64,000 bases of DNA, from positions 1,488,001 through 1,552,000 of the forward strand of contig NZ_CP076060.1 in NCBI RefSeq assembly GCF_018729255.1. The letters run 5' to 3'. Origin of the DNA: Cupriavidus sp. EM10 (lineage in GTDB: Bacteria; Pseudomonadota; Gammaproteobacteria; Burkholderiales; Burkholderiaceae). Shown here piece after piece: positions 24,442 to 33,704 of the stretch (its first letter is position 1; the number at the start of each line of letters is the position of its first letter). Below the pieces are notes generated by a model, which had not been told where the DNA came from, ran no database searches, and worked only from the letters and a program-made list of their open reading frames with translations. The position numbers were made by a program, and so were the translations under genes.

Positions 24442-26055
24442 ATGCAAGGCGATTCCCGCGCTACCGAGATCCTGCGCCGTCTGACGGCCATGAAGGGCGT
24501 CCGCTCCGATCTGGAGTCGGTATGGCTCGACTGCTTCGACCACTGTTTCCCGATGCGCGGGAACGGTTTCTTCGGCAACAAGGACGATGCGACCAGCATG
24601 CAGACGAAGCGGGCAAAGCTGCTCGACGCGACGTCCACTGACTCTGGCCGCATCCTTGCTGCAGCGCTGATGTCCGGCGCTACACCCAGCAATTCCCGCT
24701 GGTTCGGCCTGTCAGCCGGCCAGGACACCGACGAGGAAAAGCGCTGGTTCGACGAGTCTGCTGAGACGATCTGGGAGAACATACACGCCAGCAACTACGA
24801 CGCCGTAGGGTACGAGTGCTGCCAGGACATGGTAGGCGCAGGCTGGTTCGTGATGTACATCGATGTGGACCGCGAAGTCGGTGGATATCAGTTCGAGCAG
24901 TGGCCGCTCTCTGGTTGCTACCTCGCTACCTCGAAGGCTGGCGGGCGCGCCGATACGCTGATCCGTTGCTACGAGCAGACCGTCGAGCAGATCGTCAACG
25001 AATTCGGGGTCGACAAGGTAAGCGATCAGGTGCGTCAGCTGTACGAGCAGGACAAGCTCGACAACAAGATCCAGCTGCTGCACTCGATTTATCCGCGCCA
25101 GATTCACGCCGTGGATGCCGTGCGCGCAAAGAACATGCCGTTTGCCTCGTGCAAGGTCGAGGTAGCGAGCAAGCACACGTTGAGCGAGTCCGGCTACCAT
25201 GAATGCCCGTTCGTCGCGCCGCGCTGGGTGGTCGTGCCAGACAGCCCGTATGCGATGGGGCCGATGTACGATGCGCTGCCGGACGTGAAGCAGCTCAACC
25301 GGCTGGTGTACCTCGAAGACACGAACGCGGACATCGCGATCTCCGGCATGTGGATTGCTGAGGATGACGGCGTGCTCAACCCGCGCACGGTGAAGATCGG
25401 CCCGCGCAAGATCATCGTTGCCAACAGCGTGGACAGCATGAAGCCGCTGACTTCCGGCGCGAACTTCAACCTGTCGTTCACGAAGAAGGAAGAACTGCAG
25501 CGCGCGATCCGCAAGATCCTGATGGCCGATCAGTTGCAGCCGCAAGATGGCCCTGCCATGACGGCTACAGAGGTCCACGTCCGCGTGCAGATGATCCGCC
25601 AGTTGCTCGGGCCCATCTACGGGCGCCTGCAGGCTGAATGGCTGCAAGGCATGGTGCAACGCTGCTTCGGCCTGGCTTATCGCGCTGGCGTGCTGACACC
25701 TCCGCCGCAGAGCCTGGACAACCGAGAGTTCCGCGTCACGTTCAAGAATCCGCAGGCACAGGCGCAAAAGCTGGAAGATGTCAACGCGGTTGAGCTGACG
25801 GTTGCTGCGGTGGGAAATATGGCTGCGCTGAAGCAGGACCCGAGCGTGTGGGACAACATCGACACCGACGAGGCTGCGCGAGTCGTTGCTGAGGGTCGTG
25901 CCGCTCCGGCCAGGATCATGCGCGACAAGGACGCTGTTGCCGTCATGCGCGAACAGCGTGCGCAGCAAGTCCAGCAAGCCCAGCAGCAGGCGGCCCAGCA
26001 GGAAATCATGCAACCCGCCGCGCAGGAAATGGCGAAACGGATGGCAGCAGCATGA
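24442..26055 (+). CDS. Portal (head-tail connector) protein
   Basis: A 537-residue podovirus head-to-tail connecting protein, forming the dodecameric ring through which DNA enters and leaves the capsid. The length is close to T7 gp8 (about 536). AALMSGATPSNSRWFGLS and the C-terminal IMADQLQPQDGPAMTATEVH with a Gln-rich tail match the PF12236-type family. It overlaps the next gene by ATGA. Confidence 0.93.
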   Translation: MQGDSRATEILRRLTAMKGVRSDLESVWLDCFDHCFPMRGNGFFGNKDDATSMQTKRAKLLDATSTDSGRILAAALMSGATPSNSRWFGLSAGQDTDEEKRWFDESAETIWENIHASNYDAVGYECCQDMVGAGWFVMYIDVDREVGGYQFEQWPLSGCYLATSKAGGRADTLIRCYEQTVEQIVNEFGVDKVSDQVRQLYEQDKLDNKIQLLHSIYPRQIHAVDAVRAKNMPFASCKVEVASKHTLSESGYHECPFVAPRWVVVPDSPYAMGPMYDALPDVKQLNRLVYLEDTNADIAISGMWIAEDDGVLNPRTVKIGPRKIIVANSVDSMKPLTSGANFNLSFTKKEELQRAIRKILMADQLQPQDGPAMTATEVHVRVQMIRQLLGPIYGRLQAEWLQGMVQRCFGLAYRAGVLTPPPQSLDNREFRVTFKNPQAQAQKLEDVNAVELTVAAVGNMAALKQDPSVWDNIDTDEAARVVAEGRAAPARIMRDKDAVAVMREQRAQQVQQAQQQAAQQEIMQPAAQEMAKRMAAA

Positions 26056-26276
26056 GCATCAGCCCCGAAACCTACAAGGCTATCTTCGAGGACGACCGTC
26101 GAGGCGCGGCGATCTTGGAGCACCTGACACAGATCTTCGCGCGTCCGGCTGTCACGACGGGCGGCATCGATGCGGTGCTGCAGACCTACCATCGCGACGG
26201 GCAGCGCCGCGTCATCGAGTTCATCGTTACACAGATCAACCGCGCCAATGGCGTGGAACCAACCGAAGGAGAATGA
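26052..26276 (+). CDS. Bbp19-like small structural protein
   Basis: A 74-residue protein similar in length and position to Bordetella phage BPP-1 Bbp19-type proteins. The middle (HLTQIFARPAVTTGGIDAVL, then RRVIEFIVTQINRA) is the recognisable part. It is located between portal and scaffold and translated by ATGA coupling. Exact virion role unknown. Confidence 0.7.
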   Translation: MSISPETYKAIFEDDRRGAAILEHLTQIFARPAVTTGGIDAVLQTYHRDGQRRVIEFIVTQINRANGVEPTEGE

Positions 26277-26278
26277 CC

Positions 26279-26485
26279 ATGGCAGGCAATTCCGATTTCA
26301 CTCCCGGTACCGGCTATACCGCCAACCCGCGCCCGGATGAACGGCTGAAGCGCCAGTTCGTACCGATCTTCACCGGCCAACCGCCGGTCGACTTCGGCCG
26401 CGACGGTGATCTGTCGATCGACACCGTGAACCGGAAGATCTACGAAAAGACGGCTGGTGCCTGGAGCGCTGGCACGTCGTACTGA
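26279..26485 (+). CDS. Small hypothetical structural-module protein
   Basis: A 68-residue protein with the pattern DGDLSIDTVNRKIYEKTAGA, typical of a short phage-fibre-like or collar repeat segment. Start ATG 26279 follows GAAGGAGAATGACC. No firm family. Confidence 0.6.
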   Translation: MAGNSDFTPGTGYTANPRPDERLKRQFVPIFTGQPPVDFGRDGDLSIDTVNRKIYEKTAGAWSAGTSY

Positions 26486-26511
26486 TTGGCACATAACGAG
26501 GAGAACAGAAC

Positions 26512-27378
26512 ATGCTGATTCGACGGTTTTTCGCCCTGATGGATGAAGCTGGCGCTGGCGCTGGCGCAGGGGAGGGTGGTGGTGCTGGCGCTGGCGGTAG
26601 TGATGGTGGTGCCGGTGTGGAAAGTGGTGCGCAGGCCGATCCCGGCAGCCTGCTGGCCGGTGGCGCTGGCCAGCCAACCGAGTTCATCCCTGAGAAGTAC
26701 CGGGTGATGAACGCCGATGGTGCATTGGACCTCGAAGCGTCCAGCCGAAAGCTGGCAGATGCTTACACGGCGGCCGAGAAGCGCATCGGCAGCGGTGACA
26801 TCCCGCCGAAGTCCGCCGAGGAATACACGGTGGCAGTGCCCGATGCGTTCAAGGAGACGTTCGATCCGAAGGCCGACGAGGGATTCAAGGCGTTCTCCGG
26901 GAAGATGCATGAGCTCGGCCTGACACAGAAACAAATGGATGGCGTGATGGAGCAGTACTTCACGATGGCGCCTCAACTCGTGGCCGGTGCAGCAATCCTG
27001 GACTCCAACGCGATCAAGGACGACCTGACAAAGGAATGGGCGTCGAAGGGTGGCTTCGATCATCAGATTCGACTGTCGTACCAGGGGGCAGCGGCGCTTG
27101 CCCAGAAGGCCGGCATGAACATCGACGAGCTCATGCAGCCAAACCGCCTGGGCAACAACAAGGATTTCCTGAAGCTGATGGCCGCTATCGGCCCTGAGTT
27201 CGCCGAGGACACCAGCAGCGGTGGCACCAGCATGGGCGGTGCGTCGAGCGAAGACCAGATTAACGAACTGATGCGCGGCGAGGCCTACCAAAACCCCCGT
27301 CATGCGGATCACGACAAGGTCAGCAAACAGGTCCGCGCGTTCTTCGAACGCAAGCACGGCACCGCAGCCGTAGGCTAA
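26512..27378 (+). CDS. Capsid assembly (scaffold) protein
   Basis: A 288-residue protein with a long Gly/Ala-rich disordered N-terminus (AGAGAGEGGGAGAGGSDGG) and a helical C-terminal half, as in T7-like scaffolding proteins. It lies between portal and major capsid genes. It would organise capsid protein during procapsid assembly and then leave. The start follows AACGAGGAGAACAGAAC. A terminator follows. Confidence 0.8.
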   Translation: MLIRRFFALMDEAGAGAGAGEGGGAGAGGSDGGAGVESGAQADPGSLLAGGAGQPTEFIPEKYRVMNADGALDLEASSRKLADAYTAAEKRIGSGDIPPKSAEEYTVAVPDAFKETFDPKADEGFKAFSGKMHELGLTQKQMDGVMEQYFTMAPQLVAGAAILDSNAIKDDLTKEWASKGGFDHQIRLSYQGAAALAQKAGMNIDELMQPNRLGNNKDFLKLMAAIGPEFAEDTSSGGTSMGGASSEDQINELMRGEAYQNPRHADHDKVSKQVRAFFERKHGTAAVG

Positions 27379-27404
27379 CAGCAGCATTCCAAACCAACCG
27401 AGGG

Positions 27405-27425
27405 GCCCGCGAAAGCGGGCTTTTT
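27405..27425 (+). terminator. Rho-independent terminator after scaffold gene
   Basis: GCCCGC-GAAA-GCGGGC followed by TTTTT. It lies 27 bp after the scaffold gene and just before hairpin copy 2. It may set different levels of scaffold and capsid. Confidence 0.85.
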
Positions 27426-27430
27426 CATTT

Positions 27431-27448
27431 CTGTCGGGAAACCGACAG
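27431..27448 (+). repeat. TGTCGG-GAAA-CCGACA hairpin, copy 2
   Basis: Here the stem is 7 bp (CTGTCGG / CCGACAG) with the same GAAA loop. It lies 6 bp after the terminator T run and 177 bp upstream of the capsid start. The remaining gap to 27624 holds no gene that I can see; a small CCGGAG/CTCCGG dyad lies near 27563. Confidence 0.85.
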
Positions 27449-27624
27449 CCCCACAGCACGAGCATGGCGGTCATCAACTGGCCCGCGTGGCGTGCGGACA
27501 CCCAGCGAATGCCCTCCCTGCTGCGACGTGAGCCGGTCGCATAGGGCGACGGTAGGACGGGCCCGGAGTCTCCGGACACCCCGAAAGGCGACATCGACAT
27601 CATCACCTTTTGGAGAACTGGACC

Positions 27625-28488
27625 ATGTCCAACACCATCACCAATGCATTCGTCATCCAGTGGGATACGACGATCCGCCAACAAGCGCAGCAAATGGACT
27701 CGCGCTTCGGTGGCGCTGTTACCGACCGCGGGAATATCACTGGCGAATCGTTCACGGCGAACCGCCTGGCGCCGCTGGAAGATATGCCGCAGAACACTGT
27801 TCGCCACGGCGATACGGTCTGGTCGGAAGCCAACCACAGCACCCGCGTCGCACTGATGCAGGACTTCTACCAGGCGCTGCCGGTGGACCGTAACGACGAG
27901 CCGAAGCTGCTGGCCAACCCGCTGAACGGCACGTACATGCAGTCGCTGATCGCCGCGCACAACCGCCGCAAGGATCAGATCATCTTCTCTGCGCTGCTTG
28001 GCAACTCGCAGGCAAAGGACGGCACGCTCATCGCGCTGCCGGCCGGCCAGAAGATTGTCGCTGGCGCCACCGGTTTCACAAAGGCCAAACTGCTGACCGC
28101 GCGCAAGATCTTCCGCAAGAACGAGGCCGACCAGCACAACGGTGAGCAGCTCTACATCGCATACAACAGCGAGATGCTGGAAGACATCCTGGCCGATACC
28201 ACGCTGACCTCTGCCGATTTCATGGCCGTGAAGATGCTTCAAGACGGTGATGTCTCGGGCAAGTGGATGGGTTTCAACTGGATCGCGTATGAAGCCATCG
28301 GCCTGTCGGGTGGCACGTACTCGACTGCCGCCTGGGCACGGTCGGCGCTGCACTTCGGCACTGGCTACACCGAAGGCAAAGCCAGCCGCCGTCCGGACAA
28401 GAAGGATCTGATGCAGGTGTCGATGGGCGCTTCGCACGGTGCGAGCCGCGTCGAAGAAGAGAAGGTCGTTCAGATCGACTTCGTCTAA
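27625..28488 (+). CDS. Major capsid protein
   Basis: A 287-residue protein, the likely HK97-fold shell subunit by position and composition. It starts MSNTITNAFVIQWDTTIRQQ after TTTTGGAGAACTGGACC, and ends GASHGASRVEEEKVVQIDFV, the pattern seen in BPP-1/BcepC6B-like capsids. An in-frame ATG at 27610 lies upstream of the ribosome site and is not used. Confidence 0.87.
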   Translation: MSNTITNAFVIQWDTTIRQQAQQMDSRFGGAVTDRGNITGESFTANRLAPLEDMPQNTVRHGDTVWSEANHSTRVALMQDFYQALPVDRNDEPKLLANPLNGTYMQSLIAAHNRRKDQIIFSALLGNSQAKDGTLIALPAGQKIVAGATGFTKAKLLTARKIFRKNEADQHNGEQLYIAYNSEMLEDILADTTLTSADFMAVKMLQDGDVSGKWMGFNWIAYEAIGLSGGTYSTAAWARSALHFGTGYTEGKASRRPDKKDLMQVSMGASHGASRVEEEKVVQIDFV

Positions 28489-28523
28489 TCCACCGACCCA
28501 ACCTTAATCGATAGGAGCCAACC

Positions 28524-28979
28524 ATGGCAGAAGTCAATACCACCCAAGGCGCGAAGCTGCTGGCAGGCACCAAGTTGCTGCCGCATGAGAGCGCCGGCCG
28601 TCGGCGCACCCTGGCGGCAAAGATGCCCACCACGTATGCGCAGCTGGCGATTAACGACACCATCTTCCTCGGTCGCATTCCGGTGAACTCGCGTATCACG
28701 TGCGAAGGCTGGGTGAGCTGCGCCGCAGGTACTGCGTCGTGCACGCTCGACATCGGTGTGCGCTCGACGAAGACCGGCGCCGTCATCAGTGCAACCGGCA
28801 TCGCCACGGGCGTGGATGCAGCGGCTGCCGGTCAGAAGGCGGCGAACAACGGCGCACTGATCTCCAACGGCGCCGAGTACGTGACCACCGAACAGGTGGA
28901 CGTGTACGCGACGGTAAAGGGCGCTGTGCTGGCTGCCAACCAGGCACTCAAGTTTGAACTGGACTACGTCACGGACTGA
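28524..28979 (+). CDS. Capsid-associated (decoration) protein candidate
   Basis: A 151-residue Ala/Thr/Gly-rich, beta-type protein directly after the capsid gene, ending ANQALKFELDYVTD. Size and place fit a decoration or minor head protein. No sequence signature was recognised. Confidence 0.65.
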   Translation: MAEVNTTQGAKLLAGTKLLPHESAGRRRTLAAKMPTTYAQLAINDTIFLGRIPVNSRITCEGWVSCAAGTASCTLDIGVRSTKTGAVISATGIATGVDAAAAGQKAANNGALISNGAEYVTTEQVDVYATVKGAVLAANQALKFELDYVTD

Positions 28980-29024
28980 CGCGTCTCGTCTGTCTCCTCC
29001 ACCCGCGCGAGCGGGGTTTCCAAC

Positions 29025-29049
29025 CCGGGGCCGCGTGCCCCGGTTTTTT
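29025..29049 (+). terminator. Rho-independent terminator after head genes
   Basis: CCGGGGC / GCCCCGG stem with a 5-nt loop and a TTTTTT run, between the capsid-associated protein and tail genes. Confidence 0.85.
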
Positions 29050-29063
29050 ATTGAGGTGCGCAT

Positions 29064-29636
29064 ATGGCAACAGAAGTTTCGGTCTGCTCGAATGCGTTGC
29101 AGATCCTTGGCGCCAAGCCGATCAACAGCTTTGAAGAGAAGACCGAGCAGGCGCGGCTATGCGCGAACCTGTGGCCCGACGCCCGCGACGAGCTGTTGCG
29201 CGCCCATCCGTGGAAGGCAGCAAAGAAGCGTGTCATCCTCGCGCCGCTGACAACAGCACCGGCTTTCGACTACGGCTATGCGTTCGAATTGCCAGGCGAC
29301 TGGCTGAAGACGCTACAGGTCGGCAAGCGGGGTCAGGCCATCGACTACGAGACCGAGGGCCGCACGATCCTAGCGAGCGTCACCGCGCTGCCGCTGGTCT
29401 ACATCTATCGCAATGATGTGGTGCAGTCGTGGCATCCGCACCTCGTGAGCCTGGCTGAACTGCTGATGTGCGCGCGCATGGCCTATGCGGTGACCAAGAG
29501 CACGAGCGTGCGCGAGAGTCACCGAGACGAGTTCGCTCGCGCGCTGAAGGTGGCTAAGGCGATCGACGGTCAGGATGACCCGCCAGAGGAATTCGAGGAA
29601 GGTTCGTTGCTCGAATCCCGTTTCACGACGAGGTAA
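29064..29636 (+). CDS. Tail tubular protein A-like adaptor
   Basis: A 190-residue protein with the T7 gp11-type signature: VCSNALQILGAKPINSFEEK near the N-terminus and WPDARDELLRAHPWKAAKKR. This protein forms the adaptor ring below the portal. It is followed by the nozzle protein, as usual. Confidence 0.87.
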   Translation: MATEVSVCSNALQILGAKPINSFEEKTEQARLCANLWPDARDELLRAHPWKAAKKRVILAPLTTAPAFDYGYAFELPGDWLKTLQVGKRGQAIDYETEGRTILASVTALPLVYIYRNDVVQSWHPHLVSLAELLMCARMAYAVTKSTSVRESHRDEFARALKVAKAIDGQDDPPEEFEEGSLLESRFTTR

Positions 29637-29642
29637 TCGACC

Positions 29643-31853
29643 ATGCCAAGAATCACCTACGACCAGACGAACTTCACGGCCGGCGAGATATCTCCCAAGG
29701 TGATGGGGCGCGTGGATGTCGCGCGCTACGCCAACGGTGCGGAATCGCTGCAGAACTGTATCGTCAACATACATGGCGGTGCAGAGCGACGAGACGGCCT
29801 GCCATTCATCGCGGAGACGAAGGTATCGGCCAAGCGCAGCCGCCTGATTCCGTTCGTGTTCTCGCGCACGCAGGCCTACATGCTGGAGTTCGGTGACTTC
29901 TACATCCGCTTCTACATCGCCAGCGGCGGCCAGATCCTTTTCGGCAGCGTGCCGTACGAGATCGCCTCGCCGTATTCCGAAGCCATGCTGTTCGAGCTCG
30001 ACTTCACGCAAGGCGCGGACACGATGCTCATCTTCCACGAGGGCGTGTTCATTCACTCGCTGCGGCGCCTGGCATCAGATAGTTGGACGCTGCAACCGGC
30101 ACCTGTGACTGTGATTCCGTTCGACGAGACCGGCCACCGTTTCGGAACGCCGCTGACCCTGACCGACGCCAGCGTGGGATCGCCGCGCACAGCGTTCGCC
30201 GGGGCTCCAGTCTTCCTGGCTACGGACATCGGCCGGCGCATCACCTCCGCCGGGTCGGGGCTCGCGCGCATCATCAGCTACGGGAGCCCAACGGCGGTCA
30301 CCATCGAGATCGTAGAGGCGTTCGGTGCGCTGCTGCTTGGTTCCGATCAATGGGTGCTCGAAGACACGCCACAGGGCGCTATCACCCCGTCGGCTGCTGG
30401 GCCGGTAGGCGCCGGGATCACGCTGACATTCGATGGTGGAGCGGATGGCTGGCGCTCGCAGGATGTTGGAAAGTTCGTGGACATCAACGGCGGGCTCGTG
30501 CAGATCATCGGCTTTACCAGCGCCAACGTCGTCAATGCGGTGGTGAAGAAGGAACTGACCGCCGCAGTGTCGGCGCCCGCCAATTCATGGGTGCTAAACG
30601 GGCCGGTGTGGAATGCCAGCGACGGGTACCCGCGAACCGGTGCCTTTTACGAGCAGCGCCTGACGGCAGCCGGCTCGAAGCGCTACCCGCAGACGATCTG
30701 GGGCAGCCGTACAGCGCTCTACTTCGACTTCACGCAGGGCACCGACGACGATGAGGGCTTCAGCTTTACACTGCCGTCCACTGGTGAGATCAACCCTATC
30801 AACCGCCTGGCGGCTTCGACAGTGCTAATTCCGCTGACAAGCGGCGGCGAGTTCACGCTGTACGGCGGCGTCGAGAAGGGATTGACACCTACCAATCCGC
30901 AAATAAAGCAGCGGTCCGACTACGGCTCCAATGACGTGAAGCCGATCAAGGTCGGTACCGAACTGCTGTTTGTGCAGAACTTCGGGCGCAAGGTCCGCGC
31001 TGTGTCGTACGACCCAGACACCTACAACTACAAAGCGCCTGACCTTACCGTTCTGGCCGAGCACATCACACAGTCAGGCATCGTCGCAATGACCCACCAG
31101 AAAGAGCCGCGTGCGCTGGTGTGGTGCGCACGGGCGGACGGCAAGATGGCGACTCTGGCACTTGATCGGGATGAAGGCGTAACAGCTTGGTCGCCGCAGA
31201 TCACTGATGGCGCATTCGAGTCGGTTGCGTCTATCCCTGGCGTGAACGGCAATGAGGTGTGGGTGATCGTGCGGCGAAACATCGGCGGCACGGATCGCCG
31301 GTACGTCGAGCGCTTCGACCCAAACTACCTGACCGACAGCGGCATCAAAGGCGCCAACCCTGATGGATCCGACACATGGACCGGCCTGTCGCACCTCAAC
31401 GGAAAGATGGTGGACGTGAAGGCTGACGGCGTATATGTCGGCTCATATCTCGTGACGGGTGGACAGGTGACCATTGATCGCGAGGCGTTCGAAGTCGAGA
31501 TCGGGCTGAACTACGTGAGCCGGATCAAGTTGCTGCGCCCCGAGATCCAGACTGGCGAGGGTAGCGCGCAGAGCAATGCGATGAGCACTAGTGAGGTTTC
31601 GCCGCTATTCTTGGAGACGACTGGATGCAAGGTCGATACCGGCGACCTCGATCCAAATTACAAGGAGATCGATTTTGCTTTTCGGCACTTTGGTGATGAG
31701 GTTCTGGACATGCCGCCAGAGGTCGTTACCGGCTTCGACACAATCGGCACTGTTGGGTGGCAGCGCGCCGATTCGCCGGTCACGCTCATTCAGGATCTGC
31801 CGTATCCCTTCCACGTGCTGGCAGTCGTGCGAAAGCTGACGGTGAACTCATGA
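29643..31853 (+). CDS. Tail tubular protein B-like nozzle
   Basis: A 736-residue beta-rich protein corresponding in order and size to T7 gp12. The start QTNFTAGEISPKVMGRVDVA, with SLQNCIVNIHGGAERRDGLP soon after, is the conserved N-terminus of the family. It would form the distal tail nozzle that contacts the cell. Coupled to the next gene by ATGA. Confidence 0.87.
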   Translation: MPRITYDQTNFTAGEISPKVMGRVDVARYANGAESLQNCIVNIHGGAERRDGLPFIAETKVSAKRSRLIPFVFSRTQAYMLEFGDFYIRFYIASGGQILFGSVPYEIASPYSEAMLFELDFTQGADTMLIFHEGVFIHSLRRLASDSWTLQPAPVTVIPFDETGHRFGTPLTLTDASVGSPRTAFAGAPVFLATDIGRRITSAGSGLARIISYGSPTAVTIEIVEAFGALLLGSDQWVLEDTPQGAITPSAAGPVGAGITLTFDGGADGWRSQDVGKFVDINGGLVQIIGFTSANVVNAVVKKELTAAVSAPANSWVLNGPVWNASDGYPRTGAFYEQRLTAAGSKRYPQTIWGSRTALYFDFTQGTDDDEGFSFTLPSTGEINPINRLAASTVLIPLTSGGEFTLYGGVEKGLTPTNPQIKQRSDYGSNDVKPIKVGTELLFVQNFGRKVRAVSYDPDTYNYKAPDLTVLAEHITQSGIVAMTHQKEPRALVWCARADGKMATLALDRDEGVTAWSPQITDGAFESVASIPGVNGNEVWVIVRRNIGGTDRRYVERFDPNYLTDSGIKGANPDGSDTWTGLSHLNGKMVDVKADGVYVGSYLVTGGQVTIDREAFEVEIGLNYVSRIKLLRPEIQTGEGSAQSNAMSTSEVSPLFLETTGCKVDTGDLDPNYKEIDFAFRHFGDEVLDMPPEVVTGFDTIGTVGWQRADSPVTLIQDLPYPFHVLAVVRKLTVNS

Positions 31854-32302
31854 CCATCCGTATCGCAACCGTCGCGGACGTGCCGCGCATCGTTGAACTT
31901 GGCGGGCAGATGCATGCCGAATCGCAGCGGTGGTCGCGCATCCCATACGATCCCGAGCGCGCGGCAGAGAGCCTTAGTCGCCTGATTCGCGTGACGGGCG
32001 TGGTGTTTCTCTGCGAGCGCGATGGGCTGATCGTTGGCGGCATCGCGGGCGTCATGGACAAGCACTGGGCGTGCGACGCCGTGATTGCGCAAGAGGTCGC
32101 CTTCTTCGTCGACCGCGAGTACCGCGGCGGCATGGCAGCCAGCCGCCTGATTTGCGCATTGGTGGCATGGGGGAAGTTGAAGGGGGCGGCCTGGCTGCAC
32201 GCTGGCACGTCCACCGGGCTTGACCCTGAGATGGTCGCCGCCCTCTACCAGCGTCTCGGTTTCGAGTGCTGTTCCATCGGACTGGAGTACCACTATGGAT
32301 GA
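31850..32302 (+). CDS. GNAT acetyltransferase, tail-module copy 1
   Basis: A 150-residue GNAT-fold protein. ATVADVPRIVELGGQMHAES forms the N-terminal strand/helix; EVAFFVDREYRGGMAASRLI has the acetyl-CoA-binding R-G-G-M-A loop; ALYQRLGFECC ends the fold. Acetyl-CoA-dependent modification of a host or phage protein is likely but the target is unknown. Starts at ATG 31850 inside the upstream stop. Confidence 0.82.
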   Translation: MTIRIATVADVPRIVELGGQMHAESQRWSRIPYDPERAAESLSRLIRVTGVVFLCERDGLIVGGIAGVMDKHWACDAVIAQEVAFFVDREYRGGMAASRLICALVAWGKLKGAAWLHAGTSTGLDPEMVAALYQRLGFECCSIGLEYHYG

Positions 32303-32753
32303 AGTGACCATCGGCCGCGAGTCGCTGGCTCATATCGAGGCGTCGCCGGAACTTCCCGCGCTGATGGCCGAGTATGAAGCCGAATCCGCGAACAGCGACA
32401 TCGGGCGCACGTGCCCCCACATCCCGACATACCAGGCGATGGAGGCTGCCGGGCTATTCCACGCCTTCGCCGCGCGCGTGGAAGGTCGGCTTGTGGGCTT
32501 CATGTTCCTGTTGACGCCGGTGCTGCCGCACTTCAGTCGCGTGGTCGGGGTCAGCGAATCCTTCTTCGTGGCGGCCGAGTACCGGAAGACTGGCGCCGGT
32601 CTGCGTCTTCTGCGTGCCGCTGAGGATGTCGCACGCGCAGCAGGCGCGCCGGGCGTTCTGGTTAGCGCTCCGGTAGGCGGTTCGTTGGAACGTGTGATGC
32701 CTGGCATTGGGTACCGCGAGACAAGTCGCGTTTTCTTCAAGGCACTGTCATGA
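32295..32753 (+). CDS. GNAT acetyltransferase, tail-module copy 2
   Basis: A 152-residue GNAT protein. SFFVAAEYRKTGAGLRLLRA is the acetyl-CoA-binding segment (R-K-T-G-A-G) and PGIGYRETSRVFFK the C-terminal strand. It overlaps the first GNAT gene by 8 bp. The two are distant in sequence, so probably not a recent duplication. Confidence 0.82.
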   Translation: MDEVTIGRESLAHIEASPELPALMAEYEAESANSDIGRTCPHIPTYQAMEAAGLFHAFAARVEGRLVGFMFLLTPVLPHFSRVVGVSESFFVAAEYRKTGAGLRLLRAAEDVARAAGAPGVLVSAPVGGSLERVMPGIGYRETSRVFFKALS

Positions 32754-33196
32754 CACATGCACTACTGCCCATGCAGCCGGACGCCATTGCACGAGTGGCC
32801 GATCTCGAGCGCCTGATGCTGACGCAGCCACAAACCGAGATCGAGACGCTTCACGTACTGCATGCCGGTATGTACGCGCGCACAATCGCCATCCCAGCCG
32901 GTACGGCGCTCACCGGCGCACTGGTGAAGGTGCCTACCATGCTGGTCGTGGCTGGCAACGTGCTGGTGTCGCGCGGCGACGAGGAAGCGCTGCATATCAT
33001 CGGCGTGTCAGTCGTGCCAGCCGCCGCAGGCCGAAAGACCGCCTTCCTCGCATACGAAGACACGGTCGTCACCATGCTGTTCCCTACCGACGCCGCGACC
33101 GTGGCCGAGGCGGAAGCCGGATTCACCGACGACCACGAGCGCCTGATGTCGCGGGCCGATCCAGAACGCAACACCATCATCATCACGGGAGAGTGA
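32750..33196 (+). CDS. Cupin-like phage protein
   Basis: A 148-residue protein found after GNAT genes in related podoviruses. HVLHAGMYARTIAIPAGTAL followed by GNVLVS gives a beta-barrel, cupin-like pattern without the full metal-binding set. Role unknown. ATGA-coupled to the GNAT gene. Confidence 0.65.
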   Translation: MTHALLPMQPDAIARVADLERLMLTQPQTEIETLHVLHAGMYARTIAIPAGTALTGALVKVPTMLVVAGNVLVSRGDEEALHIIGVSVVPAAAGRKTAFLAYEDTVVTMLFPTDAATVAEAEAGFTDDHERLMSRADPERNTIIITGE

Positions 33197-33197
33197 C

Positions 33198-33704
33198 ATG
33201 TCCGGAGGGATTTCAGCCACCACCGCAGCGACCATTGCCGTGGCCGCCAGCTCGGCGCTCGCCGCGGGCGCTGCCATCTACGGCGGCGTGCAACAGAAGA
33301 ATCAGGCGGAAGCACAGGCCGAACTCACCCGGCGCCAAGCTGCACAAGAGCAAGACGCGGCTGTAGCGCAGGCGGGCAAGATTCGCAAAGCGGCGCGACA
33401 GCAGCAGGCCGAGGCGACATCGCAGCTTGCCGCATCCGGTGTGTCGGTTGGTGACGGAACGCCGATACGGATCAGTCAGGAAATCTACAAGACGTCCGAG
33501 CAAGACGCCTATCAGACCATTCTGAGCGGCAACCGCACGGCGACGGCCGGGCAGGCGCAAGCTGGTCTGCTCAACCAGGCGGGCGACAGCGCGCTCACCG
33601 GCGGCATCCTGTCCGGTACCGGTTCGCTACTATCGGGTGCTGCATCGGCCTACAAGGCAGGGTGGAAAACACCCAAGCCTGCATCTACCGGAGCTATCTC
33701 GTGA
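33198..33704 (+). CDS. Small internal virion (ejection) protein
   Basis: A 168-residue protein: a hydrophobic Ala/Gly-rich segment (AAIAVAASSALAAGAAIYGG-like, residues 10-30), then a long Gln/Ala-rich helix, resembling T7 gp14-like proteins that enter the outer membrane during infection. It precedes two larger ejection proteins, as in T7. Confidence 0.75.
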   Translation: MSGGISATTAATIAVAASSALAAGAAIYGGVQQKNQAEAQAELTRRQAAQEQDAAVAQAGKIRKAARQQQAEATSQLAASGVSVGDGTPIRISQEIYKTSEQDAYQTILSGNRTATAGQAQAGLLNQAGDSALTGGILSGTGSLLSGAASAYKAGWKTPKPASTGAIS

